Assembly: GCA_003439945.1 (NCBI GenBank)
Contig: QVRM01005440.1
Span: 1 to 64,000 of the forward strand
Origin: Dermanyssus gallinae
Taxonomy: Eukaryota; Arthropoda; Arachnida; Mesostigmata; Dermanyssidae
Direction: 5' to 3'
Length of the DNA: 64,000 bases
Below, in pieces: positions 55,781 to 64,000 of this stretch (within the stretch, counting starts at the first letter, position 1; the number at the start of each line of letters is the position of its first letter). Position numbers and translations under genes: made by a program. The notes under the pieces are model-generated. The model did not search any database and was not told the origin of the DNA. It saw only the letters and a list, made by a program, of their open reading frames with translations.

Positions 55781-57088
55781 TCTCCAGTGAGAGTGCGCAC
55801 TCGATTTTTCATTCTATTAGTAGTGGTACTTGCGCTTCACGCATCTGGTTGTGGTGTAGTATGTTATTCCGGGGCTGAGCGTGTGATCCAGCCGAGTCCG
55901 AATTTGGTCACGCAGAATTGTCTACACGACCGTTGGCGGCGACCATCTTTGTATGAAATTCGTTCCAGCTCCACTATTGTTTGGAAGAGCAGTAGGCGAT
56001 GAAGCTGATGTCGCCACTGTCGCCGCCGCATGCAGAGTTGTGGAAGTAGTGGTGGTGGTGGTGGTGGGATGGGCTCTAGTAGGTAAGCCTACAGAAGTCG
56101 TTCGTTCTCAGAACGTCAGAAACGCCATGGCCATCAGTCACGGCAGCTGTCAGGAGAGTTAGTGTTATTTTTTGCGGGCAAAAAGTTAAACACAGCAGCG
56201 GCGGCGGCGGCACCACCACCACCACCTAACAGCGGCGCCCGACTCACACACGATCTGCGGCTTCAGCGCTTACTTGACCGAGGCGCTTTGCGTCTGCGTC
56301 GTCGTCGTTGTCGTTGTCCAAGGTTTGGCCAAAGTTGTGGCGGCCACAGTTTGCCCGGCGGCTCACTTGCCCGCTCGCCCGCCAGCCATCCAGGACAGCA
56401 GGACAGGCAAGGCCGACACCGCACAGCACAGCCACTCACTCACTCATGGCCCTTCTCCGAAGCTCGTTTCGCCTGTCCGTGGGCCCGTTCGTACGTCGGC
56501 ACGCAAGCACGCTCATTCCGTCTAACACCCTGGCGACGACGAGAGCAATTCATCTTCATTAGCGTTGCCTCTTTCTTCCCTCTGCTCCCCATTGGCCCCG
56601 AATACACCCACTCCTTCTGCCCCGCCCTCCCTCCCTGCCTTCCTCACTCCCTAGGTTCCCCTTCTCCTGTCCTGCGACCGGTTCTGACGACTCGCCTTGC
56701 CTCAACTCTGTCCTGCCAACGGGCAGGCCCCCTCTGCACCAGCCCAACAGCCCGCATGATCTTGTCGTCTTCGTCGTCGACGTTGACTTCAGGCAGAGAA
56801 CCAACCAACCAACCATCCATCCATCTATTCATTCATATGGCCAATCTATCTGTTTCTTCTCATGGTAGGGCAGCATGCTTGATCCCTGTCGTCCTCGTTG
56901 CCTCCCTCGCTTTGGCCCTTCCTCCGCCTCGTATAGCTGCTGCGCAAGCTTTGGGGTCGGTCCTGTTTTCCGCTCACTCTGTACGTCACACGCGCACCAA
57001 ACACCAGTTCACTTTCGCCCGACACATTGCTGCTGCTGATCGCTGTGTCGCCGACCCTCTGCTCGTTGCGGCTGATTTCCATCACACC

Positions 57089-57119
<31 letters not shown>

Positions 57120-57300
57120 GCGATCATCAACATCGTCATCGCCGGGAGTTCTGTCGTCGTCGTCTGTACGTCGTATACGTCTGCACATACGGATAAATAA
57201 TGGAATGGCCAGCACCACAGCTGCGATTACATCGGCGCTGATAAACTGCTGCAACCATGACCGCAGGAGAAAACCGAGTAGGTGAGCAGCCATGGGTTAC
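55780..57300. other. GC/CpG-rich island
   Basis: GC-rich with CpG, CCACCACC, CCAACCAACC and CATCAT runs. A 344-codon plus frame from 56162 is low-complexity, starts with poly-Ala/Pro from a GCG/CCA repeat and is overlapped by long frames on both strands, so I do not call it a gene. A promoter or first-exon role is possible. Confidence 0.4.
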
Positions 57301-58630
57301 GGTATCTTTGAATTGTCATCGAGCTCGTTTAGAACCTAACGGACATCCTTCAGGTAGCCTTCACATGTACCGGCCGAGCTCAGTGGCGTGTCCGACTCTT
57401 GCGTGACGATATAGCGGTGACATCTCTGGGCCTATCGTGACAACAGCCACGAGGTCCAACTGCTTTCTATGTGATGTCTGCACAGCAACATAAACATAAA
57501 TACCTACTCGACTATTCTGCCACACTTTTGCCGGCAAACAGAAACGACTGGCGACCGCTTCTACACTAGGCGAGGGTTAGAATTATCTGTTATTGATATA
57601 GACGCAGGCGTGGTATATCAGCCTAACGTAATACCAGCAAGGCACTTTCAGGAATACCGGCAATTGAGCCACTGGCATCGTGGATCTGAGACTATCCTCT
57701 AGTCTATGATAGGGCGTCTGCATTGCCATGAATGCGCTGCGATTGGCCAAAAACGAGTCATATCGGTGGGAGGAAAACCACCACAAGACGAGTCAGTGGC
57801 GAAGAATGACAACAGCACAAATCCTTAAAATTGGCCTTGTTTATGGTAACAACGCACACGACACCACTGAATTAGTTGCTAGATTCACAAGGTGCAGGTT
57901 ATTTTCGCCAGCTTCGCGAGCAGTCAACATAATTATACGTAGAGATTGTTACTATTGCTGTGGACGCTATATGATACACTTGGAGACGCTTTACCTGTTT
58001 TGTAGATCGCGCTATTTCTTGGTGACATAACCGAATAGTGACTTGACTGCATATAAGTTTTGTGGATTTAATTGAATTTATTATGTGCTTTGTTTAATAT
58101 AACACACGCAGTTGCCATACGTCTATGCCTGAAACATCCGAATATTTACAATATTCGGGTAAGCATCGTGTAAAGTACTACGGGCTCAACTGTTCCTCAC
58201 GTCGGTATTGTCTGCACATGGTGTTACACCGTATCAGAATGTTCAACATAGAATTTTCGTTATCCTAGGGACTTTCCTCTTCTTTGCTTTAAGTACGAGT
58301 CCTACCAGCCTGCATTACTAGATCATATAGCACATACCGTAACGGTACTACATATTCATTCGCTTAGTGAAGATTCTCGCATCCGCACTCCCTGTCGATT
58401 GGCGCATATATGCAATCTGGCCTCACTCCATCAACACCGGGCCTCTACATGTGCAAGACCGACTGGATTTTAATATATATTTTCCTTCTTAAGGCTGCTA
58501 TCAGAATTGTCCGCAGGTATTATAGCACAAACGACACCGCAATACTACCCGAGAAACACAACCACTTCCCCGGAAGTTAATTTCACCCCCTCTCGCTTTG
58601 TCAAGTTAAGAGGCAACCGCAAACCCGAAA
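57300..58630. other. Non-coding stretch
   Basis: No gene or repeat recognised. An A-box-like GAGCTCAGTGGCG at about 57374 has no matching B box. Confidence 0.4.
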
Positions 58631-59247
58631 CGGGCAGTGTGGAACTCGACGTTGATGTTGTTGGCATATAACAAACAAAACTATTCCTTAGCTAAAGACT
58701 TCAGGACAAATCGAGGAGCTAGAACGGTTTTTTCTTACTACTTCAACCCCGACATGTTCTTTAGGGTTGCCTTGGCAGAGCGCACATGTAGGTCAATACG
58801 AGTTCTTTCTGCTGATCACGACAAAATCCTTCATTATGTTTCAGCTATGGGTGTTGTACAGGAGTGTCTGCGCCATTTGCTTGCATGTCACAGAGAGCTC
58901 AAGCTGCGCCATATCCACAGAAAACACCGTGAATAGTTTGAATGTGTGTTTGGCGTCGTACTCTTCATCTGAGTCACAGAGGGTGCATAGCCACCACGGA
59001 ACAGAACATACCTGCTACGATGCAGGTATGCTCTGTTCTTATTTCTTCGTTTAATTATATCAGGTGCCGTGGTGCGTAAGGCCTGTTGTTTTTTCTTGTT
59101 TTTTCCATGCGTCTAGTATCTGACGGAGTGGAAGACGCAAAACATCGTCATATGCAATGTTCTACAGAGTTGGGCCCAGAACGGATTTCCGGGAGATCCC
59201 TGCGGTGACAAAATATGACTTGCCTTAGTAGGCGACCGCATGTTGCG

Positions 59248-59249
<2 letters not shown>

Positions 59250-59313
<64 letters not shown>
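59250..59313. repeat. (TA)n microsatellite
   Basis: Two TA runs separated by one phase slip, inside the degenerate R1-like element. Confidence 0.95.
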
Positions 59314-59317
<4 letters not shown>

Positions 59318-59487
59318 TAACGATAGCCACATTCTAGACGCTCGTAATGGCGTAAGTTGCCAATGGCACGAAAGCGCCTAAATGCATCTGTTGTCTCTGC
59401 GTTCGCGTTTCAGATTTATATAGGCATTTTTCCAGCAGAGCTATGTAGCAGCAGGGCAGCGACTACCACGTTCAACAAATGCAATCA

Positions 59488-59595
59488 ACAAGCCCGGGGC
59501 TTGAACTCGCGATTGTTTGGTAATCATGGTTGTTATGGCAACGTCCCGTTTCGAACGGAGCGTGTGCGTTAGCCCGCTAAGGTACCGCCGCTACA
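59488..59595 (-). repeat. tRNA-derived SINE head inside R1-like element
   Basis: The minus strand has an A-box-like ACCTTAGCGGGCTAACGC, a stem-loop CTCCG-TTCGAAA-CGGGA resembling a tRNA-Ser(CGA) anticodon arm, a long variable-like stretch and the B box GAGTTCAAGCCCC. It sits between RT blocks of the R1-like element, so it inserted later. It is unlike the 53.3 kb SINE. Confidence 0.5.
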
Positions 59596-60140
59596 AATAG
59601 CTACGCGTGCTAGAGTATCATCTATAGAGTGTCATGCAATGAAATTAGGCGGATTTTTGCTGCCAACCGCTCCCGTTTCTGAGCAAATATCTCTCTAGTT
59701 TTCGGCTATGGTGGAAAAGAATTAGAGTGGCGTTATGTATTAAATGGCCTGAGCAAAAAACGTGTTGGTACACAAGGATTGCGTGTTTGTCGTCCAGTTT
59801 TTTCGTCAGCCGTATATGACCAAAGCGCTCAACCACCTTGGAGAGACTAGGCAATATGCAAATTGGTCTAAAAAAGTACAGGCATCAAATGGAAGGCATG
59901 CGGTTTTAAAAATTAGACGTAGCCTAATTTTTAGCAGCGTGTAATCTCCTTTCAGCAATCAGGAAAACTGAGCGATCGAGCAATGGCTTCCGCAGTTTTC
60001 ATAAAAAACAGTGAAGTGATTCTATTAGCATTTTAACGGCTTCTCCCGGGATGTCGTCCGTGCCTGATGCTTTTCGCGGCCGGACCCTCTTCATGACTCT
60101 CCTCACGTTGACTATTGTGAGGGAATACGTTTTGCATCAC

Positions 60141-61319
60141 ATACTATTAAGTGACTGAGAATAGCAACTTATTTTCAGTTCATTTTAATATAGGAGGATT
60201 AGCGGTGGATGTAGCACAATGTTTGCTTATAAATGAGTTTGTTTGTTGTGCAGCAGACTGTTTGCTTGTCTGCTGAGTAGTACCGCTAAGTACTCCGCCA
60301 ATCCATGCCAGAGGCGCTTCGCAAACCTACGGATTTCCCCTGATGGTGTAGCGCGGCAGACTTTGGCGACGAACAGAGGACGTGAGTAAGGAGACACACG
60401 AAATTAAGAGAAGATTTTTGTGAACTGGTAGGTGGTCCTCGCTACGAGTTACGAAACATTTGACGCAGAACGGTGCGGCTTGACTCACGACTACTGCCGG
60501 GTTCGGCCTTAGCTGGTTTGCGAATGGCCAGCTGACGAGAAAATTGTTCTTGGTGCGCACGCCCTCTCTTTCAGACGCACAGAGAGATTTAACATATATC
60601 TCTTCTGCTCCATTTCTGTCTACTTATCTCGTATTTCTCTCTATTTTATTGCTTGCTCCCACTATCATGGGGTGTCCATTCTAGAGGGATCAATGTATCT
60701 CCTTCGTCCATATCGCTGGCTGATCCTCCACCCATCGATGATGACGACGACCTTTCCCGCCGCTGTTTAAAGTGCTGGTCAAGATGCCTGCTCCAGCACA
60801 GGTGGAGCGAACTACGGCGCGAGGCAAAGGAGCTCACGTTGCGTGAATTAGTTAGATAAAACTAAGTATGAGTATGACGCCCCTTCATCGAATCAATCGC
60901 TGATATAGCCGAAGTCAAAAATTGCTTGTCTGACTACCATTAGCACACATTAGCCGTGTTCGTTGGCCGGGAGGACGGGCAGTCCTCTGTCGCAGCCAGT
61001 AGTTCGCCAACGAACTGGCCGGTCGCTTTGTCAAATCCTCCGGGGTGGCCTCGCAGGTTAGAGGGCGGAGTAGTCGCAGTCAAGGCAGGAGAAGAAGTCT
61101 GTAAGGGTCGCTGCTGGACTCTCTGAAGCCGTAGGAGTCGCCGTCACTCGCATCCTACCACAGGAGCAGCACTACACACACCACGGCAGAACCACTATCA
61201 CGACAGCCAGTGGCATCTACAACAGACATTCAGGTGACTCTAGCCACTCGAGGGCTATCGTCAACTGCGTGCTCCATATAAATCTCTTCACGCTCTATCT
61301 CATCTTGCGCGCGCTGTCT
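60141..61319. other. Non-coding stretch
   Basis: Nothing recognised to 60600. From 60600 to 61320 the sequence is moderately GC-rich with short frames only. Confidence 0.4.
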
Positions 61320-61419
61320 TAGGCGTACACAACTACATACATGGTGTTGTATCATAGGCGTACACAACTACATACATGGTGTTGTATCATAGGCGTACAC
61401 AACTACATACATGGTGTTG
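61320..61419. repeat. 35-bp tandem triplication
   Basis: Three copies of a 35 bp unit beginning TAGGCGTACACAACTACATA start at 61320, 61355 and 61390. The copies are identical over the compared length; the third is cut after 30 bases. The identity suggests a recent event. Confidence 0.97.
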
Positions 61420-61674
61420 GATGTCTCTGTGTATGTGGAGGTTGTGCTGTCTCCTCAAGGCTTCCCCCTCCTTACAGCTTGCTTGTCTGTCTGTCTGTCG
61501 AAGAACGACGGTGGGTAGATGGATGGAAACCAGTCACGAGACGGTTCCTTGCCAAACTGCATCGTGTGAGCCTTGGCGTCTTTGTCATCGCCGGTAACAG
61601 CGGTGCCGCCGACACTTTAGCTGCGGCTGCTGCCGCTGTTGTAGTACAACAAACGACAGCAAACAATGTTTCCC

Positions 61675-61915
61675 TTGTGGCGGCATGGCCTCGGGGTTTA
61701 GTGCGCTAGTAACGCTGGTCACCTGTTGGGATGTCGCCGGTGTGGCCCTTATATTTAAAAAAACGTTCTTTAAGCGAAGCTTTTTGAGAATACATGTTAA
61801 TGAGAATACGCCTGAGAGTTAGCGGCCATACTGGCACAAAGAGAATTGTTGGTGAAACTCTAGAATCTCAACACGTCCTGTCATTTGTGCATTGAGGGTA
61901 TGCCTCACGCATTCT
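61675..61915 (+). repeat. tRNA-derived SINE, copy B
   Basis: Matches the SINE at 53285-53510: the head TTGTGGCGGCATGGCCTCGG and GTGCGCTAGTAACG, then about 100 bp later GTTAGCGGCCATACTGGCAC and ATCTCAACACGTCC. The B box is degraded here (GTCGCCGGTGTGGCCC). Divergence between the copies is high, so the family is old. Confidence 0.65.
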
Positions 61916-61997
61916 AAGTTCGTAGTCTAAAATTAAAAGCAACCTCCTTAAATGTTTTTTTATTACTATTTCTCTTCTTGCCGTGTTCACTGCTTTC

Positions 61998-62010
61998 TCT
62001 CTCTCTCTCT

Positions 62011-62047
<37 letters not shown>
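61998..62047. repeat. (CT)n(TA)n microsatellite at the transposon border
   Basis: A CT run followed by about 33 bp of TA, directly abutting the Tc1 left end; the TA run offered several possible TA target sites. Confidence 0.9.
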
Positions 62048-62051
<4 letters not shown>

Positions 62052-62243
62052 GTGTTGCAAAAAAATAGCAACTCATGTTTTTTTGTGATAATTTCGGCTT
62101 GGTTTATTTGAATGGCTTGACATTTTAAGCGCATGATGTACATGACGAAACATGAGTATAGTGTTGATTTCATTGCAATCTCAACATCGGTTCATACAAA
62201 AAAAAAAGTGTGAAAAAACTGTTGCAAAATATTAGCAACAATA
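62048..62243 (+). repeat. Tc1 element left terminal inverted repeat
   Basis: Begins AAGTGTGTTGC. Contains the outer (62054-62072) and inner (62221-62239) 19-base repeats, probable transposase-binding sites. Confidence 0.9.
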
Positions 62244-62308
62244 GCGCCTTACAGCGTATTCGATTCTTAGCAGGGCTGTATGACTCATTTGAAACTACAT
62301 AATTTATT

Positions 62309-63304
62309 CTAGAAACGGGTTTTTCGTCCCTTCTTGTGAATCAAATCGTAAACTCGGTCTTTCATGGAGTTAATGAGCTGTTGTAAGTACGAAAGTGGAA
62401 TATTAGTCCATGCTTGCTGGACAGCTTCTTTGAGGTCCGACAAATGATTATATTCTCGACCATTTGCGTAAATCTGCTTTACCAAATGTCTCCAAAGATT
62501 TTCAATAGGATTCAGGTCTGGACTTAATGCCGGCCAGTCAAAAAGTGGCACTCTTTGTTCTTGAAAAAAGGCTATAGTGCTAGCCGAGGTATGAAACGTG
62601 GCGTTGTCTTGTTGAAAAACTGCGTCAGGTCCCCCAATTCTTCTGAAGTGGGCTTCTAACTGGGAACCGACAATGCGCTGGTACATGTCAGAATTGTTTC
62701 GGCCCACAATCTCGACTAGATCAGACTTCCCATTATATCCAAACGCGCCCCAATATTTCACAGAGCCACCACCGGCCACACGTTTCGAGAACCATTTAGG
62801 TTCCTTCCGTAAGTCGTGCCAATAGTACTGACAGCCGTCAGGGCCATCGAGATTAAATTTCTTTTCATCCGAGAAGACGATGTTTTTCCACTCGTTATCC
62901 CAAGTTTGGTATCTATGCGAAAATTCACGCCGTGCGACAATGTGCTTCGGTTGCAGTCGCGGCATAAGCTTCCTTTTCGCGTATCGCACGTTTTTGTCAG
63001 AACTTAACACTCGGTACACTGTGGATCGGTGCACTGGCACTCCCAAAGTAGTCCTGATCCTGGAAGAAGACATTTGGTCATGAGTAGCCAACTGTATGAT
63101 CCTTCGCCGATCTCGAATAGTCAAAACTGGCTTACGCCCACTGTTAGATCTGCACCTTTGGTTCACTCCAGGGTGTAAGAACCTGCTGATGGTGCTCTTA
63201 TGCCGTCCTAATCTGGTTGCTATAGCAGTTACTGTATGACCGAGCTCAGCATATGCCTCAATTCTTGTATTTTCGTTATCCGAAAGATCCTTTGTACGAC
63301 CCAT
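62309..63304 (-). CDS. Tc1-like transposase, DD34E
   Basis: A cut-and-paste transposase of 331 residues, a normal length for Tc1 proteins. The N-terminus is a bipartite helix-turn-helix DNA-binding region: HTVTAIATRLGRHKSTISRF (about 23-42), a SGRKP linker (about 55-59, GRPR-like), and a second HTH (about 62-100, ending HRSTVYRVL). The catalytic triad is Asp146 (VFSDEKKF), Asp233 (FQQDNATFH) and Glu268 (SPDLNPIENLW). There are 34 residues between Asp233 and Glu268, which defines DD34E. A basic KRKLMPR stretch near 110 may be a nuclear signal. No stop or shift interrupts it and the ATG at 63304 is the natural start. It lies alone between the element's TIRs. Confidence 0.95.
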   Translation of the reverse strand: MGRTKDLSDNENTRIEAYAELGHTVTAIATRLGRHKSTISRFLHPGVNQRCRSNSGRKPVLTIRDRRRIIQLATHDQMSSSRIRTTLGVPVHRSTVYRVLSSDKNVRYAKRKLMPRLQPKHIVARREFSHRYQTWDNEWKNIVFSDEKKFNLDGPDGCQYYWHDLRKEPKWFSKRVAGGGSVKYWGAFGYNGKSDLVEIVGRNNSDMYQRIVGSQLEAHFRRIGGPDAVFQQDNATFHTSASTIAFFQEQRVPLFDWPALSPDLNPIENLWRHLVKQIYANGREYNHLSDLKEAVQQAWTNIPLSYLQQLINSMKDRVYDLIHKKGRKTRF

Positions 63305-63479
63305 GGTTTAAACATAAGATTCGTCGTTAGTTCGGAACAACGACTAAGCTGTAGAATATTTTGCAGCTATATAACGATTGATTTAGCTAGACAATATTCC
63401 TGACATTTGATCCCTGGGATCGAATATCAGCTGTAGTATCGACTATCCTTTACAAACAAGAGCTGTGTTGTTAGCATGT

Positions 63480-63679
63480 TATTGTTGCTAATATTTTGCA
63501 ACACTGTTTTTTCACACTTTTTTATTTTTTGTATGAACCGATTTTGAGATTGCAATGAAATCAACACTATACTCATGTTTCGTCATGTACATCATGCGCT
63601 TAAAATTTCAAGCCATTCAAATAAACCAAGTCGAAATTATCGCAAAAAACATGAGTTGCTAATTTTTGGCAACACACTT
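63480..63679 (-). repeat. Tc1 element right terminal inverted repeat
   Basis: Inverted match to 62048-62243 with a handful of differences and small indels in A/T runs. The inner 19-base repeat (63484-63502) is identical to the left inner repeat; the outer one (63655-63673) differs slightly. Confidence 0.9.
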
Positions 63680-63950
63680 TATATACAGTGACAGAGCGAG
63701 ATATATATATATATATCGCCCTGTCACTTTATTTCCTTATCTAAGGCAATTCTGCTGGCCTGGCGAATCGACATTCGGATCATGCTTTTTTACCGTGCTT
63801 ATTAATAGCTGTGTAGATGAAACAAACTGTGTTCATCTCAGCGTAAACGGAAGAAGAAAAAACTGGACCTGCTGCATGCACATGATTCTATAGCAGTTTA
63901 ACTGCTGTAAAAGCCGCCTCCTACCCTGTATTCTTACCCATCTTAAATAA

Positions 63951-63994
<44 letters not shown>

Positions 63995-64000
63995 CATCAT
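63680..64000. other. Right flank of the Tc1 element
   Basis: A short (TA)n run near 63700-63716 and a (TTA)n run at 63951-63994 at the window end. CAGTGACAGAGCGATA(TA)nTCGCCCTGTCACT forms an imperfect inverted repeat at about 63687-63729. No gene. Confidence 0.5.

Larger units (their letters stand above)
58640..60140 (-). mobile_element. R1-like non-LTR retrotransposon, degenerate
   Basis: Minus strand, 5' to 3': RPRKASGTDDIPGEAVKML (about 60090-60030, start of RT), RPICILPSLSKVVERFGHI (about 59870-59815), then AGISRKSVLGPTL-stop-NIAYDDVLRLPL (59200-59115; TAG in place of the usual Trp) and a C-terminal CTLCDSDEEYDAKHTF (about 58985-58940) with following helix. This is the R1 motif order. 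A SINE head (59488-59595) and a (TA)n tract (59250-59313) lie inside. Stops and frameshifts make it inactive. Confidence 0.7.
62048..63679 (-). mobile_element. Tc1-family DNA transposon with IR/DR ends, intact
   Basis: An element of about 1.63 kb with terminal inverted repeats 62048-62243 and 63480-63679, about 95 percent alike by eye. Each TIR holds two copies of a 19-base imperfect palindrome, GTTGCAAAATATTAGCAAC-like, at its outer and inner ends (62054-62072, 62221-62239, 63484-63502, 63655-63673). This IR/DR layout is known from Tc1-type elements such as Sleeping Beauty, where the repeats bind transposase. TA dinucleotides flank it; insertion into a (TA)n tract leaves the exact border ambiguous. 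The transposase frame is intact, so the copy may be active. Confidence 0.93.

Noticed and set aside
56162..57196. 344-codon plus-strand frame
   Set aside because: Starts in a GCG/CCA repeat, composition is Ser/Arg/Pro/His low complexity, and no domain or splice context is evident.
57370..57430. A-box-like GAGCTCAGTGGCG
   Set aside because: No B box at the right distance and no arms that fold.

Overview
The window is eukaryotic nuclear DNA. It has a spliced protein kinase gene with GT-AG introns, long (TA)n, (TTA)n and CAG/CAA-type microsatellites, tRNA-derived SINE heads, non-LTR retrotransposons and a Tc1-like DNA transposon. The kinase reads like an arthropod JNK (basket), and the retrotransposon mix resembles what is common in ticks, mites and other chelicerates. 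A mite or tick is my best guess, but that is inference.

Layout. 1-7.5 kb: low-complexity CAG/CAA DNA, plus a pair of inverted copies of an unnamed repeat at 5.59-6.75 kb. 7.8-9.06 kb: a GC/CpG-rich island. 10.9-16.6 kb (+): a complete JNK coding region in six exons, 421 codons plus stop, with an Asn-rich N-terminal extension and an intact TPY activation loop. It is the only host gene I can support. 20.4-26.4 kb: a SINE head, a broken non-LTR element with a restriction-like endonuclease (RLE copy 1, +), and R1-like remnants. 27-31.3, 34.4-39.1, 55.8-57.2 and 60.6-61.7 kb: GC-rich, CpG-rich islands with long chance reading frames; they could be promoters or untranslated first exons of genes whose coding parts I cannot see. 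39.8-42.4 kb (-): a degenerate non-LTR element with an apurinic-type endonuclease. 42.4-43.24 kb (+): RLE copy 2, 3' end only. 47.1-51.1 kb (-): RLE copy 3, the best copy, with a gag-like ORF1 and a pol ORF2. 51.5-54.1 kb: two R1-like fragments facing opposite ways, one split by a SINE. 58.6-60.1 kb (-): another R1-like element holding a SINE head and a (TA)n tract. 61.7-61.9 kb: a second copy of the SINE at 53.3 kb. 62.05-63.68 kb (-): a Tc1-family element with an intact transposase and about 200 bp terminal inverted repeats, each with two internal binding-site-like repeats.

The JNK gene acts in stress and morphogenetic signalling. Everything else recognisable is selfish DNA, and its order of insertion can partly be read: SINEs sit inside dead R1-like elements, and the Tc1 element sits in a (TA)n tract. 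Apart from the Tc1 transposase, every transposon reading frame I examined is broken. The features most worth following up are the two-ORF organisation of the RLE retrotransposon, the tRNA-Arg-like sequence just upstream of its ORF1, and the IR/DR structure of the intact Tc1 element.
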